A stretch of DNA of 55,175 nucleotides from NCBI RefSeq assembly GCF_003386095.1, contig NZ_QREG01000030.1, forward strand, positions 1 through 55,175, written 5' to 3'. The translations under genes and the position numbers were made by a program. A model generated the notes under the pieces. That model saw only the letters and a list, made by a program, of their open reading frames with translations, was not told where the DNA came from and ran no database searches. Origin of the DNA: Marinoscillum furvescens DSM 4134 (lineage in GTDB: Bacteria; Bacteroidota; Bacteroidia; Cytophagales; Cyclobacteriaceae). Every line of letters starts with the position of its first letter. The stretch's first letter is position 1. Positions 44,083 to 52,610 of the stretch are shown here, one piece after another.

Positions 44083-46068
44083 ATGAAAACGTGGTTTCTT
44101 TTCATATTGGTTTGCAGCTATTCATTCAATCTGGTTGCGCAGAAATGTGATGAATTTGCTCAACTCTACGAAACGGTCATTCGTGAATTTCCTGAAGTGT
44201 CTTATGATCACCCTACAAAAGATAGGAAACTTTTTGACCGAATATCCTATAACCTGATTTCTGATAAATACTTCACCCAAATTAGTAAAAAGAGTTTTGT
44301 GGACTTTAGTGAGAAGGAAGTTGAGAGGCTCAAAAAGAAGTTATTTAAGTGCGCAGATGTCAACGGATGTTGGCAGCTAAGAGACTATTTATATCAGGTT
44401 TTCCTATCATCAAACCTTAGTGAAGTGAAAAGCAGAGTGTCGAAAGCGCAAACTCAAAGGAGTAAGCTCAGTAACATTAAAACTGAACTGAAAAGTAGCT
44501 TGAGTTTGGAAGCACTCATGAAAGTGGAAAAGTCAATTAAAACTGAGTTTGGCTTACTTACTACTGTCGAGTTAAATGGAATACTTGATTTAATCAGTTC
44601 CAAAAAAGAAGCGGCGGCAGATAAGGATTTGATCCTGAAAAAAGACCAGGTCACAGGTTTACCAAATACCTTCAAAACGTTAGCAGAGCTGGACAACTTT
44701 AAGCATAACAATAGCCAGATTTATAGATTTGCTAGTTCGACCGTAAAGTCCGAAATGAAGGCTTTAATTGAAAACAAGCGGCAGGACGTACTTGAAAGCC
44801 TCGCAGTAATAGAAGTAAAAAGTCTGGAAAAAACCCGCTTCGAGATTTCCGAGATAGAAGAGGTAAACCGTGCCTTTGAAGAGCTTAAAAAGAAGTACCG
44901 AAAATACGAGGATTACAGCTCTGTTAAATCGATTTATGAATACTATAAAGAGAAGAAAACATACTTTGTATCCATCAGCGCGTATGATATAGCACAAAAG
45001 GCTGAGAAATATTATACTGTGGCAGAATTGGATGCACTTCGAGGAAAATTCCTTTCTAATACTAAGTCAGTTCCCAATATTGAAAAGCTAGATGATTTTA
45101 TTCAATCAAGGATAGCGCGTATTGAAAAATACCTCCGAGAAGAGGAGGAAAAGCGAAGGAGAGAGGAACTCGTACGAGTCAATTTGATCAAAGAAAAGAA
45201 AGCTGAGATTGCTCAAAGAAGAAAAGACCTCAAAATCAAGTACGAATCAAGCCTGCCCACCATCGAGGATATTTTTGATATCATGAGACTCGGATCTGAT
45301 ATCAAGGATAGATACTACACTGAGGATGGTAAGAAGTTCATTCGAAGAGTTGAAAATCTAGGTTACATGCAAGTGGGAGATGATCTATACTCCGACATTA
45401 ATACATTCCGCAATAGTAGAGGATGGGAAATTTACACGGTGAGGTTGGATGATGAACGAAATAATCAATACGCAGTAAGCGGAAATTTTAAAGTTAAAAA
45501 TGCTCCACGAGATATAATCGAACTATATATGCTCGAACTCACGACTGAATACAGGAAAAGTACAAGCCCTTACATAGAACCTTGGGAAGGAGGAGAGTTA
45601 AAAGCAGAATCAGGGAGCTATGTCAAGAGTGGAACGACATTTTATAAGATCGACTTGGAAGGTGGTGATCTACGGGTGACCGCCCTGGATAACCTGGACG
45701 CAAAGGGGGTTGTGGTTGCAGAAAAAATTGGAGATCATCTGCTCAAGATTACACCTTGGACAAATTATACTCACATAAGCCTCAAGAAAGGGGACGAAAT
45801 TAATTTGAGCGCAAATGGATCAATTACTTTAGGAGTTTTTTCCGTTCCATGTTACCCAAATGGTATTTCTGGTTTTCGAACGCACAATGTGGATGGCAGA
45901 TACAACCACGGCTGTTTGATTGGTAAAATTGGTGATGGAGACTGGTTTTATGTTGGTACTCAGGAGACCATCGCCGCAGATAGGGACGGACTTCTTCAGC
46001 TCAGAATCAACGACAATAAAGAGTCAGACAATGACGGCCATTTTGAGGTGAGGTATTCATTCAAATAA
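44083..46068 (+). CDS. Exported coiled-coil protein with LecA-like lectin domain, 661 aa
   Basis: A signal peptide (MKTWFLFILVCSYSFNLVAQ) starting at ATG 44083; a GTG six bases earlier is less likely. Residues about 80-400 are highly charged and form long coiled coils with KKEAAADKD and EEEEKRRREE runs. A ~100-residue beta domain follows, then a C-terminal domain (about 560-661) whose features GDEINLSANGSITLG, HGCLIGKIGDGDWFYVGT and GLLQLRINDNKESDNDGHFEV match the PA-IL/LecA galactose-binding fold, including the ND and DN calcium/sugar residues. It is the last gene of the operon. A surface or periplasmic glycan-binding role is inferred. Confidence 0.75.
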   Translation: MKTWFLFILVCSYSFNLVAQKCDEFAQLYETVIREFPEVSYDHPTKDRKLFDRISYNLISDKYFTQISKKSFVDFSEKEVERLKKKLFKCADVNGCWQLRDYLYQVFLSSNLSEVKSRVSKAQTQRSKLSNIKTELKSSLSLEALMKVEKSIKTEFGLLTTVELNGILDLISSKKEAAADKDLILKKDQVTGLPNTFKTLAELDNFKHNNSQIYRFASSTVKSEMKALIENKRQDVLESLAVIEVKSLEKTRFEISEIEEVNRAFEELKKKYRKYEDYSSVKSIYEYYKEKKTYFVSISAYDIAQKAEKYYTVAELDALRGKFLSNTKSVPNIEKLDDFIQSRIARIEKYLREEEEKRRREELVRVNLIKEKKAEIAQRRKDLKIKYESSLPTIEDIFDIMRLGSDIKDRYYTEDGKKFIRRVENLGYMQVGDDLYSDINTFRNSRGWEIYTVRLDDERNNQYAVSGNFKVKNAPRDIIELYMLELTTEYRKSTSPYIEPWEGGELKAESGSYVKSGTTFYKIDLEGGDLRVTALDNLDAKGVVVAEKIGDHLLKITPWTNYTHISLKKGDEINLSANGSITLGVFSVPCYPNGISGFRTHNVDGRYNHGCLIGKIGDGDWFYVGTQETIAADRDGLLQLRINDNKESDNDGHFEVRYSFK

Positions 46069-46116
46069 TCAGCTCTATACTCATGAATTTAAGTAACTAA
46101 TTTTCACCGCTTACGA

Positions 46117-46152
46117 ACTTCCCGGCTTTTGAGGCTGGGAAGTCTTTTTTTA
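46117..46152. terminator. Intrinsic terminator between convergent units
   Basis: ACTTCCCGGC and GCTGGGAAGT-type arms pair over ten positions around TTTTGAG, then a T-run (46144 on). It ends the exported-protein operon. On the other strand the A-rich side lies close to the menB stop, so it may serve both. Confidence 0.85.
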
Positions 46153-46161
46153 GATATTCAA

Positions 46162-47004
46162 TCAAGGAATCCACTTGATATCCTTAAAGTCAGGCTTGCG
46201 CTTTTCGAGGAAGGCATTACGACCCTCTTTGGCCTCATCGGTCATGTAGGCTAAGCGTGTGGCTTCACCGGCAAATACCTGCTGACCTACCATGCCATCG
46301 TCGGTAAGGTTGAAGGCAAATTTGAGCATCTTGATGGAAGTAGGGGACTTTTCCAGAATCTCCAGAGCCCACTGATAGGCTGTGTCTTCTAACTCATCGT
46401 GTGGAATCACATCGTTGATCATGCCCATGTCATAGGCCTCCTGAGCGGAGTAGTTTCTGCCGAGGAAGAAAATCTCACGAGCCCTCTTTTGGCCCACCAT
46501 TTTTGCCAAATAAGCTGATCCATAGCCACCATCAAAGCTGGTGACGTCCGCATCCGTTTGCTTAAAAATGGCGTGCTCCTTGCTGGCCAGTGTCAGATCA
46601 CACACCACATGTAGTGAGTGGCCACCACCTACAGCCCATCCGGGCACCACAGCAATCACCACTTTAGGCATAAAGCGAATCAGGCGCTGTACCTCCAGGA
46701 TATTGAGACGTGGCATGCCGTCATCATCTACATAGCCCTGATGGCCTCTGGCACGCTGATCACCACCTGAGCAAAATGCCCAGCCACCGTCTTTGGACGA
46801 TGGACCTTCACCGGAAAGCAAGACCACACCGATAGACGTATCTTCTCGTGCATCCAAAAATGCCTGGTAGAGTTCGGCTACCGTCTTGGGGCGAAACGCA
46901 TTGCGCACTTCAGGGCGATTGAATGCGATTCGGGCTACACTGCCGCATTTTTTATAGGTGATGTCTTCGTATTCCTTTACGGTGGTCCAATTGGGCTTGT
47001 TCAT
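46162..47004 (-). CDS. menB: 1,4-dihydroxy-2-naphthoyl-CoA synthase MenB
   Basis: A 280-aa crotonase-fold enzyme that closes the naphthoquinone ring from succinylbenzoyl-CoA in menaquinone synthesis. MenB features include the NRPEVRNAFRPKTV segment, FCSGGDQRARG, GWAVGGGHSLHVVCDLTLAS with the oxyanion-hole glycines, the DADVTSFDGGYGSAYLA substrate loop and the C-terminal GRNAFLEKRKPDF. Other men genes are not in the window. It is divergent from bioD, 91 bases apart, and convergent with the exported-protein operon. Confidence 0.96.
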   Translation of the reverse strand: MNKPNWTTVKEYEDITYKKCGSVARIAFNRPEVRNAFRPKTVAELYQAFLDAREDTSIGVVLLSGEGPSSKDGGWAFCSGGDQRARGHQGYVDDDGMPRLNILEVQRLIRFMPKVVIAVVPGWAVGGGHSLHVVCDLTLASKEHAIFKQTDADVTSFDGGYGSAYLAKMVGQKRAREIFFLGRNYSAQEAYDMGMINDVIPHDELEDTAYQWALEILEKSPTSIKMLKFAFNLTDDGMVGQQVFAGEATRLAYMTDEAKEGRNAFLEKRKPDFKDIKWIP

Positions 47005-47083
47005 GATGATCTTTTATTAATGTCAGCGCAAATATGTATAAACTCAAAATAAATCCATTTCCCTCTCTTAAATGTTCCTGTTA

Positions 47084-47091
47084 TAACTTCG
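47084..47091 (+). promoter_or_regulatory. Possible -7 element of bioD
   Basis: TAACTTCG stands five bases before the bioD start codon; the identical octamer lies 25 bases before arsC (26296-26303). It resembles the Bacteroidota TAnnTTTG box. No good -33 TTG is present at the right distance, so support is weak, and the leader would be nearly absent. Confidence 0.3.
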
Positions 47092-47095
47092 CATC

Positions 47096-47704
47096 ATGAA
47101 TTATTTTGTGACGGCTATAGATACAGACAGTGGCAAGACTTTGGTGAGTGCCATTCTTACAGAAATGCTGAAAGCAGATTATTGGAAACCGGTGCAATCT
47201 GGTGAGCCCAGAGATACGGAAACCGTCCAAAGTCTGGTAGCTAATGATCAAAGTAACTTTTACAAAGAAGCATACCTGCTCAAGACGCCTGCTTCTCCTC
47301 ATGCTTCTGCCGCTATTGATGGGGTACACATCGATTTGGATCAAATCGTACCGCCGGTGAGCAACAGAGATCTGGTGGTAGAAGGCGCCGGAGGGGTACT
47401 CGTTCCGCTCAATGATGACGATGTGGTGGCGGATATCATTCCGCGGGTTGCAGCCGAAGTGGTGCTGGTGTCTAACCTGTACCTGGGCAGTATCAACCAT
47501 ACGCTCCTCACCTGTGAGTACTTAAAAGCGAAAGGCTATCCGGTGAAAGGCATCATATTCAATGGGAAGTCTAACCCAGAGAGTGAGCGCATCATCTTAC
47601 TTAAATCGGGCTACCGACAGCTGCTCAAAATAGAGCGAGAAGAAGAAATCACGAAAGAAGTCGTAAAAAAATACGCTGAACAACTACGCAAATGCTGGGA
47701 CTAA
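47096..47704 (+). CDS. bioD: Dethiobiotin synthetase BioD
   Basis: A 202-aa P-loop enzyme that carboxylates and closes 7,8-diaminopelargonate to dethiobiotin with ATP. The P-loop is DTDSGKT (residues 9-15), reading AIDTDSGKT where many homologues have GTDT or IGTDS. KPVQSGE, VEGAGGVLVPL and GIIFNG are the other family motifs. It overlaps bioA by 13 bases, so the two consecutive steps of biotin synthesis are co-translated. Slightly shorter than the E. coli enzyme, as usual in Bacteroidota. Confidence 0.93.
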   Translation: MNYFVTAIDTDSGKTLVSAILTEMLKADYWKPVQSGEPRDTETVQSLVANDQSNFYKEAYLLKTPASPHASAAIDGVHIDLDQIVPPVSNRDLVVEGAGGVLVPLNDDDVVADIIPRVAAEVVLVSNLYLGSINHTLLTCEYLKAKGYPVKGIIFNGKSNPESERIILLKSGYRQLLKIEREEEITKEVVKKYAEQLRKCWD

Positions 47705-48966
47705 CAAATCTGGAAAAGGCTGATCAAAAAAATATATGGCATCCATTTTCGCCGCTGGCGGGCAACAAGCCCATACCGGTAAAAAAGGCAAAAGGGGTCT
47801 ACATCCACACCCACGATGGGCGCAAGATCATCGATTCGATCTCTTCGTGGTGGGTGAATATCCATGGACATAGTCACCCTAAAATCAACAAGGCCATCAG
47901 CCGGCAGGCAGCGAAAGTAGAGCAGGTGATCTTTGCGGGATTCACTCACCGGCCGGCCATCGACTTGTCAAAAACCTTGCTCAAGCTGTTGCCCAAAAGC
48001 ATCTCCAAAGTGTTTTTTAGTGACAATGGCAGTACCTCTGTAGAGGTAGCCATAAAACTGGCCATCCAGTACTGGCACAATGAGGGCAAGCCGAGGCGCA
48101 AGATCATAGCGCTGGAAGGGGCCTATCATGGCGATACTTTCGGGAGTATGTCTGTGGCAGAGCGCAATATTTTCTCTGCACCATTCAATGACTTTCTATT
48201 CGAAGTAGAGTTTTTGCCTTTTCCATCAGGTGATGGAAAAGCAGCGATCGAGCGTATGCAAGAAATCGTAAACGATGATACGGCAGCTTTCATTTTCGAG
48301 CCACTTGTACAAGGGGCTGCTGGCATGCAGATGTACCAGCCAGAGGTTTTGGATGAGCTTTTGCGTATAGCCAAATCCAAAGACGTGATCTGTATCGCTG
48401 ATGAAGTGATGACTGGCTTTGGACGTACGGGTAAGATGTTTGCCTGCGATTATTTGAAAGAAGAGCCAGACCTTTTTTGCCTCTCGAAAGGCATCACTGG
48501 AGGGTACCTGCCCATGGGCGTTACTGCCGTGAATGAGCGCCTGGTCAAGGCTTTTGATGTGGAAGATCGGCTCAAAGCATTTTTTCATGGCCACTCGTAT
48601 ACGGCCAACCCGCTCGCCTGTGCGGCGGCCAATGCCAGCATGAAGCTGCTGCTTGGTAAGAAGTGTCAGCAACATATCCAGCGCATCAGCCAGGCGCATG
48701 CAGCTTTTGTGGAGCGCTTTCAGCCCACTGCGGAAGTGAAGGAAGTACGCCACAGAGGTACCATACTGGCGATTGAACTACATGCGGATGACGCGGGCTA
48801 TACCAGTAGCCTAAAGGAAGCTATATATGACTTTTTTATGGCCAAAGATATGCTCCTGAGACCTCTGGGTAACGTGATCTACCTGATCCCTCCATACATC
48901 ATCACCAACGACGAGCTGGAGAAAATGTATGCAGCCATCGAAGAATTTTTGGCTACCCGACAGTAG
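47692..48966 (+). CDS. bioA: Adenosylmethionine-8-amino-7-oxononanoate aminotransferase BioA
   Basis: A 424-aa class III aminotransferase that converts KAPA to DAPA using S-adenosylmethionine as amino donor. Typical BioA start NIWHPFSPLAG, then SSWWVNIHGHSHPKIN, VFFSDNGSTSVEVAIKLA, YHGDTFGSMSV, IADEVMTGFGRTG and the PLP lysine K266 in CLSKGITGGYLPM. It overlaps bioD and ends seven bases before the stop of the convergent antiporter gene. With bioF (29438) three of the four late biotin genes are in the window; bioB is not seen. Confidence 0.95.
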   Translation: MLGLTNLEKADQKNIWHPFSPLAGNKPIPVKKAKGVYIHTHDGRKIIDSISSWWVNIHGHSHPKINKAISRQAAKVEQVIFAGFTHRPAIDLSKTLLKLLPKSISKVFFSDNGSTSVEVAIKLAIQYWHNEGKPRRKIIALEGAYHGDTFGSMSVAERNIFSAPFNDFLFEVEFLPFPSGDGKAAIERMQEIVNDDTAAFIFEPLVQGAAGMQMYQPEVLDELLRIAKSKDVICIADEVMTGFGRTGKMFACDYLKEEPDLFCLSKGITGGYLPMGVTAVNERLVKAFDVEDRLKAFFHGHSYTANPLACAAANASMKLLLGKKCQQHIQRISQAHAAFVERFQPTAEVKEVRHRGTILAIELHADDAGYTSSLKEAIYDFFMAKDMLLRPLGNVIYLIPPYIITNDELEKMYAAIEEFLATRQ

Positions 48967-48972
48967 AAATGA

Positions 48973-50829
48973 TCACTCCAATAGCTCTCTAAACTGTGTG
49001 AGTGCTGCGGTGTTGCCGATCACGGTGATCACATCGCCTTTGAGTAGGTGCGTGTCTCCGTGAGGGATGAAGATTTCACTACCCCTGCGCTGCATTACCA
49101 GCGACCCTGTAGGTGGAAAGGCAATCTCTTTGACCAGCTTGCGGTGGATGTCGGAGCGCTTGATGTGTATTTCTTCTACGCGGTACATGCCAAAGCTTTC
49201 GGCCAATGCCGTAACAGAGTCTGGGCGCACGATCATGTCTTCCACATACTTGGCCGTGATTTCATCAATGTCTACAAACTTTAGATTGGAGTCCGCATTG
49301 ATGATGTCGTGCGTCATCGACTGTTTCTTGGTAATCACCTTGTGGTGATTTAGTTCTTCTTTCAGGTGGCGTGTGAGTTCCTGGTTGAGCGCCCGGTTTT
49401 CAGTAAGGACGATGACCATGTCTCCCGTACGTATGTCCAGCTTGTCTAGTGTCTCCGTGCTCAGGTGATCCACAGCTTTAAACTTGATGCTCTTGCGCTC
49501 AAACTCTGGAATGATGTCTTTGTTTTGGAGGACCGTAAGGCAGGAGATGCCGTGCATTTTGATGCGCTCCGCCAATAGCAGGCTGGAGCGGTTGCCACCG
49601 AAAATGTAGATGCCGTAGTGCGCCTCACCCTCGCTGGAAAATATCTTGTAAATGAGCGGTGAGATCAGGCTAATGAGGATTGCTGCTGTGACGATGGACG
49701 CATTGTCGGCAGGTGAGATCACCTCCAGTGAAAGGCCGATCTGTGCCGCTGCGATGGTCAGACCCATGCGTGCGCAGAGCAGCACACCTCCAGCAAAGGC
49801 TCTTTTGATACCAAATACCCGGGAAAGGATCAGTGCAGGTAGGATTTGCGTTACCGAAAAGCCAACAATCAGTGTGAGAATCAGTGGAATAGAGTCCTGA
49901 AACTGAGCCAGAGAGGACAGGTCCAGCTTTACACCTACCATGATAAAGAAAATCGGGATGAAAAAGCCGTAGCTCATGCCATCCAGCTTGAAGAGCAGGG
50001 CAGAGCGCTCCTTATTGACGAATAGTGCCATCAGGGTGCCGGCAAAGAAGGCTCCCATGACCAGCTCGGTGTTGATCCAATGCGCCACGATCACGAACAG
50101 GAGCAAGAGGGCTACAGTACCTCTTACGCGTATCTGGCTGGCAGCATGCTCTAGTCTATACAACAGGTGCTGAAAAGTCCGCACACGCATCATGCGTTTG
50201 CCCACGATGTAGGTCACCACAAACACCGCAAAGATCACTGTAAACAACAGGAGCTCTACCTGAAAACCATTTTTCAACACACCAGAGTATACCGAAATGA
50301 GGATAATACTCATGATGGTAGCTATGGCACCTTCCATCAGCATGATCTGTCCAAACTTTCGTGAAAGTTCACCTTCTGCCTTGAGTATAGGGACTGTGAT
50401 GCTGAGTGCCACTGTAGGTAGTAGGATGGTAAGAAATACCACGTCTATTTCTATAAACTGTGCCACCAACCAGGCGAAGGGTAGCGACAGAAACAACGAG
50501 CCGAAATATATGATGAGGGCTACCAGTAGCGAGTTGCTCACTACATCTACCATGCGGATTTTTCCTCTTGGTAGTGATGAGAGCATTTTACTCACATCGA
50601 TCTCTAGTCCCGCCAGGAAGATCAAAAACAGAAACCCTGTTTTAGCCAGAAAATCCATGTATGGAGTGTCAGGGATCAGGTCAAAAACGAACGGCCCCAT
50701 GATCACTCCCATGATGATCTCCACAATTACCGCTGGCACCTTAGAGACCTCTAGCCAAGAGAGGACTAACGGTACGATCCAGGCAATAATGAAAATGATG
50801 AAAAGTGGCCAATAATTAATGGTGTCCAT
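48973..50829 (-). CDS. Kef-type cation/proton antiporter with RCK domains
   Basis: A 618-aa CPA2-family transporter. The first ~385 residues hold about twelve membrane segments, with the family's VIVEIIMGVIMGPFVFDLI start and GLEIDVSKM motif. A cytoplasmic RCK_N (TrkA-N) domain starts near YGIYIFGGNRSSLLLAERI and an RCK_C domain (about 530-618, RKLVKEIAFPPTGSLVMQRRGSEIFIP) ends the protein. Ligand-gated potassium or sodium/proton exchange is expected, but the ion cannot be read from the sequence. In RCK_N the Rossmann loop is GGNRSS rather than a full GxGxxG, so NAD binding is doubtful. Monocistronic, convergent with bioA. Confidence 0.9.
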   Translation of the reverse strand: MDTINYWPLFIIFIIAWIVPLVLSWLEVSKVPAVIVEIIMGVIMGPFVFDLIPDTPYMDFLAKTGFLFLIFLAGLEIDVSKMLSSLPRGKIRMVDVVSNSLLVALIIYFGSLFLSLPFAWLVAQFIEIDVVFLTILLPTVALSITVPILKAEGELSRKFGQIMLMEGAIATIMSIILISVYSGVLKNGFQVELLLFTVIFAVFVVTYIVGKRMMRVRTFQHLLYRLEHAASQIRVRGTVALLLLFVIVAHWINTELVMGAFFAGTLMALFVNKERSALLFKLDGMSYGFFIPIFFIMVGVKLDLSSLAQFQDSIPLILTLIVGFSVTQILPALILSRVFGIKRAFAGGVLLCARMGLTIAAAQIGLSLEVISPADNASIVTAAILISLISPLIYKIFSSEGEAHYGIYIFGGNRSSLLLAERIKMHGISCLTVLQNKDIIPEFERKSIKFKAVDHLSTETLDKLDIRTGDMVIVLTENRALNQELTRHLKEELNHHKVITKKQSMTHDIINADSNLKFVDIDEITAKYVEDMIVRPDSVTALAESFGMYRVEEIHIKRSDIHRKLVKEIAFPPTGSLVMQRRGSEIFIPHGDTHLLKGDVITVIGNTAALTQFRELLE

Positions 50830-50918
50830 AGAGTAGCTAAGTTGGTTGGAACTTAAAGGTTGAAACTTGAAAGATATTCATTACAACCTGAACATCAAAA
50901 TTGGCGGCTTTTCTGATC

Positions 50919-52034
50919 TTAGGCGGCTGTCAGCTTCATGTCGTAAGTATTGGTGCCGAGCTTATACAGGTGCGAAAAGTGACTTCTCACCGCGCTGAAA
51001 AACGTTCTGTGCTGGTGGTAGGGGATGTTATATTCCTCTGCAGTAGCTTTTACGATTTTCGATAGCTGTCGGTAGTGGATATGACAAATGTTAGGGAAGA
51101 GGTGATGCTCTATCTGGTAGTTGAGACCACCTACAAACCATGAGAAGATTCGGCTATTGCCTGCAAAATTGGCGGTAGTGAGTAGCTGGTGAATGGCCCA
51201 GTTGTTTTCTACACTACCAAACTCGTCTGGTTCGTAAAAGTTGGTTTCATTAATAACATGCGCCGGCTGAAAGATCAGTGCCAAGAACAAGCCACAGATA
51301 AAGTGCATGGCCAAAAAGCCAAGAACAATTTGCCACCAGGGCAAACTCACCACAATCAGAGGTAGCACAAGAAATAGTACCACGTACCAGGCTTTGTTAA
51401 AGCTAACTTCTAGCATGGCCTTTCGAAACGTCAGGCCCTGGCCTGCCAGGAGGTCTTTTTTCTTGTAGCGTACTACCTGCTCAAAGTCTTTACTTACCAA
51501 CCAGTAGAGGGTCATCAAACCATACAAAAACGGTGCATAGATCACCTGAAACTTGAAATAAGAGCGGTGCTCCTGATTGGGCGAAAAACGCATGATGCCT
51601 TCTTTGGCAATGTCTTCGTCGTGTCCATCCACATTGGTGTAGGAGTGGTGGAGTACGTTGTGCTGAATCTTCCAGTTTTGGTGGTAGGCTCCCAGAAAGT
51701 TTACCAGATAGCCCAGGAAGTTGTTGACGTGTTTGTTTTTGCTGTAAGCGCCATGATTGGCGTCATGCATGATGCTCAGTCCTATGCCTGACATGCCGAT
51801 GCCCATCAGTACCCATAAACCCAAAACGCTCCAGGTGCCAGTCACAGTGCCTGTGACCATCAGTACAAATGGGGTGAAATACAATGCAATCATGAAAACT
51901 GTTTTCAGCTTCATGTTGAGGTTTGCATATTTAGAAATGTTATTGTCGCGGAAGTGCGCATTCACACGTGATCGTAGTTCTCTAAAAAATTCAGGTTGAT
52001 CTTGTGTGTTAAATTTAACTGCTGCTTTATTCAT
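50919..52034 (-). CDS. Membrane fatty acid desaturase
   Basis: A 371-aa di-iron desaturase with four main membrane segments. The three histidine boxes are present: HDANHGAY, HNVLHHSYTN and QIEHHLFP. The third box with leading Gln, together with the length, matches the front-end/linoleoyl-CoA-like desaturase group (family FADS) common in Bacteroidota. There is no fused cytochrome b5 domain. It would introduce a double bond into acyl-CoA or acyl-lipid to adjust membrane fluidity; regiospecificity is unknown. Monocistronic. Confidence 0.92.
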   Translation of the reverse strand: MNKAAVKFNTQDQPEFFRELRSRVNAHFRDNNISKYANLNMKLKTVFMIALYFTPFVLMVTGTVTGTWSVLGLWVLMGIGMSGIGLSIMHDANHGAYSKNKHVNNFLGYLVNFLGAYHQNWKIQHNVLHHSYTNVDGHDEDIAKEGIMRFSPNQEHRSYFKFQVIYAPFLYGLMTLYWLVSKDFEQVVRYKKKDLLAGQGLTFRKAMLEVSFNKAWYVVLFLVLPLIVVSLPWWQIVLGFLAMHFICGLFLALIFQPAHVINETNFYEPDEFGSVENNWAIHQLLTTANFAGNSRIFSWFVGGLNYQIEHHLFPNICHIHYRQLSKIVKATAEEYNIPYHQHRTFFSAVRSHFSHLYKLGTNTYDMKLTAA

Positions 52035-52097
52035 GAAAGGGGGAAATCGTAATTGACCCCAAGATACTGCGAAAATGCTCCCCCACAGTCCTTTATT

Positions 52098-52547
52098 TTA
52101 TTTATCTGTGGCTAGCAGCCGACGGTGATAGTTGATCTGGCCCAGATGGTAGTTGAGATGTCCTTGTAAATGAATGAGAAAAAAATCGGTTTTTATAGGC
52201 GCTCCAAACACTTCCAGCGGGTAGTCGGCAGCCAGTTGTTGTTCATCCAGTTGCGCTAGAGTTTGAGTGAGCAGGTCTTTTAGGTCGGTAATGTCGCGGA
52301 GTAGTGAGGTGACTGGTTTTGGCGCATTGGTAAACTCTTCTTCGCGGTTGCGAACATATCCCGTGTTGCCCAAAATGGCACCTACAAAGTGGTTTAGGTT
52401 GCCGATGAGGTGTTTGGCCAGTACTCCTGCACTGTTGGAGGTGCCGGGGGCTACTTTCCAAATCTGTTCTTCGGAGGTGTAGTTTTCTAGTTCTGTAGCA
52501 AGGCGATCCAGGTCGCGGACAAAAAGCTGGGCAAGGTGTTGGGTCAT
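52098..52547 (-). CDS. DinB-like four-helix protein
   Basis: A 149-aa helical protein of the DinB/YfiT superfamily (DUF1572-like). The helices carry the spaced histidines expected for the metal site: KHLIGNLNHFVGAIL, then HLQGHLNYHLGQINYHRR near the C-terminus. Members include thiol transferases and many proteins of unknown role, so no reaction is assigned. It lies 63 bases downstream of the cystathionine gamma-synthase gene on the same strand, with a strong hairpin between, so co-transcription is uncertain. Confidence 0.8.
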   Translation of the reverse strand: MTQHLAQLFVRDLDRLATELENYTSEEQIWKVAPGTSNSAGVLAKHLIGNLNHFVGAILGNTGYVRNREEEFTNAPKPVTSLLRDITDLKDLLTQTLAQLDEQQLAADYPLEVFGAPIKTDFFLIHLQGHLNYHLGQINYHRRLLATDK

Positions 52548-52569
52548 GACATCAGTGATTGGTAAGTAG

Positions 52570-52602
52570 GGGATGCCCCAGAGCAGGTCTTTGGGGCATC
52601 CC
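52570..52602. other. Perfect 11-bp hairpin between metB and the DinB-like gene
   Basis: GGGATGCCCCA (52570-52580) pairs with TGGGGCATCCC (52592-52602) around an 11-base loop. Neither side is followed by a real T-run, so an intrinsic terminator is doubtful; an mRNA stabiliser or weak terminator is possible. Confidence 0.55.
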
Positions 52603-52610
52603 GTAAAATA

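Noticed and set aside
50297-50815. Plus-strand open frame of 172 codons inside the antiporter gene
   Set aside because: Antisense to a well-supported membrane transporter; the serine/methionine-rich product is typical of the mirror frame of hydrophobic genes.
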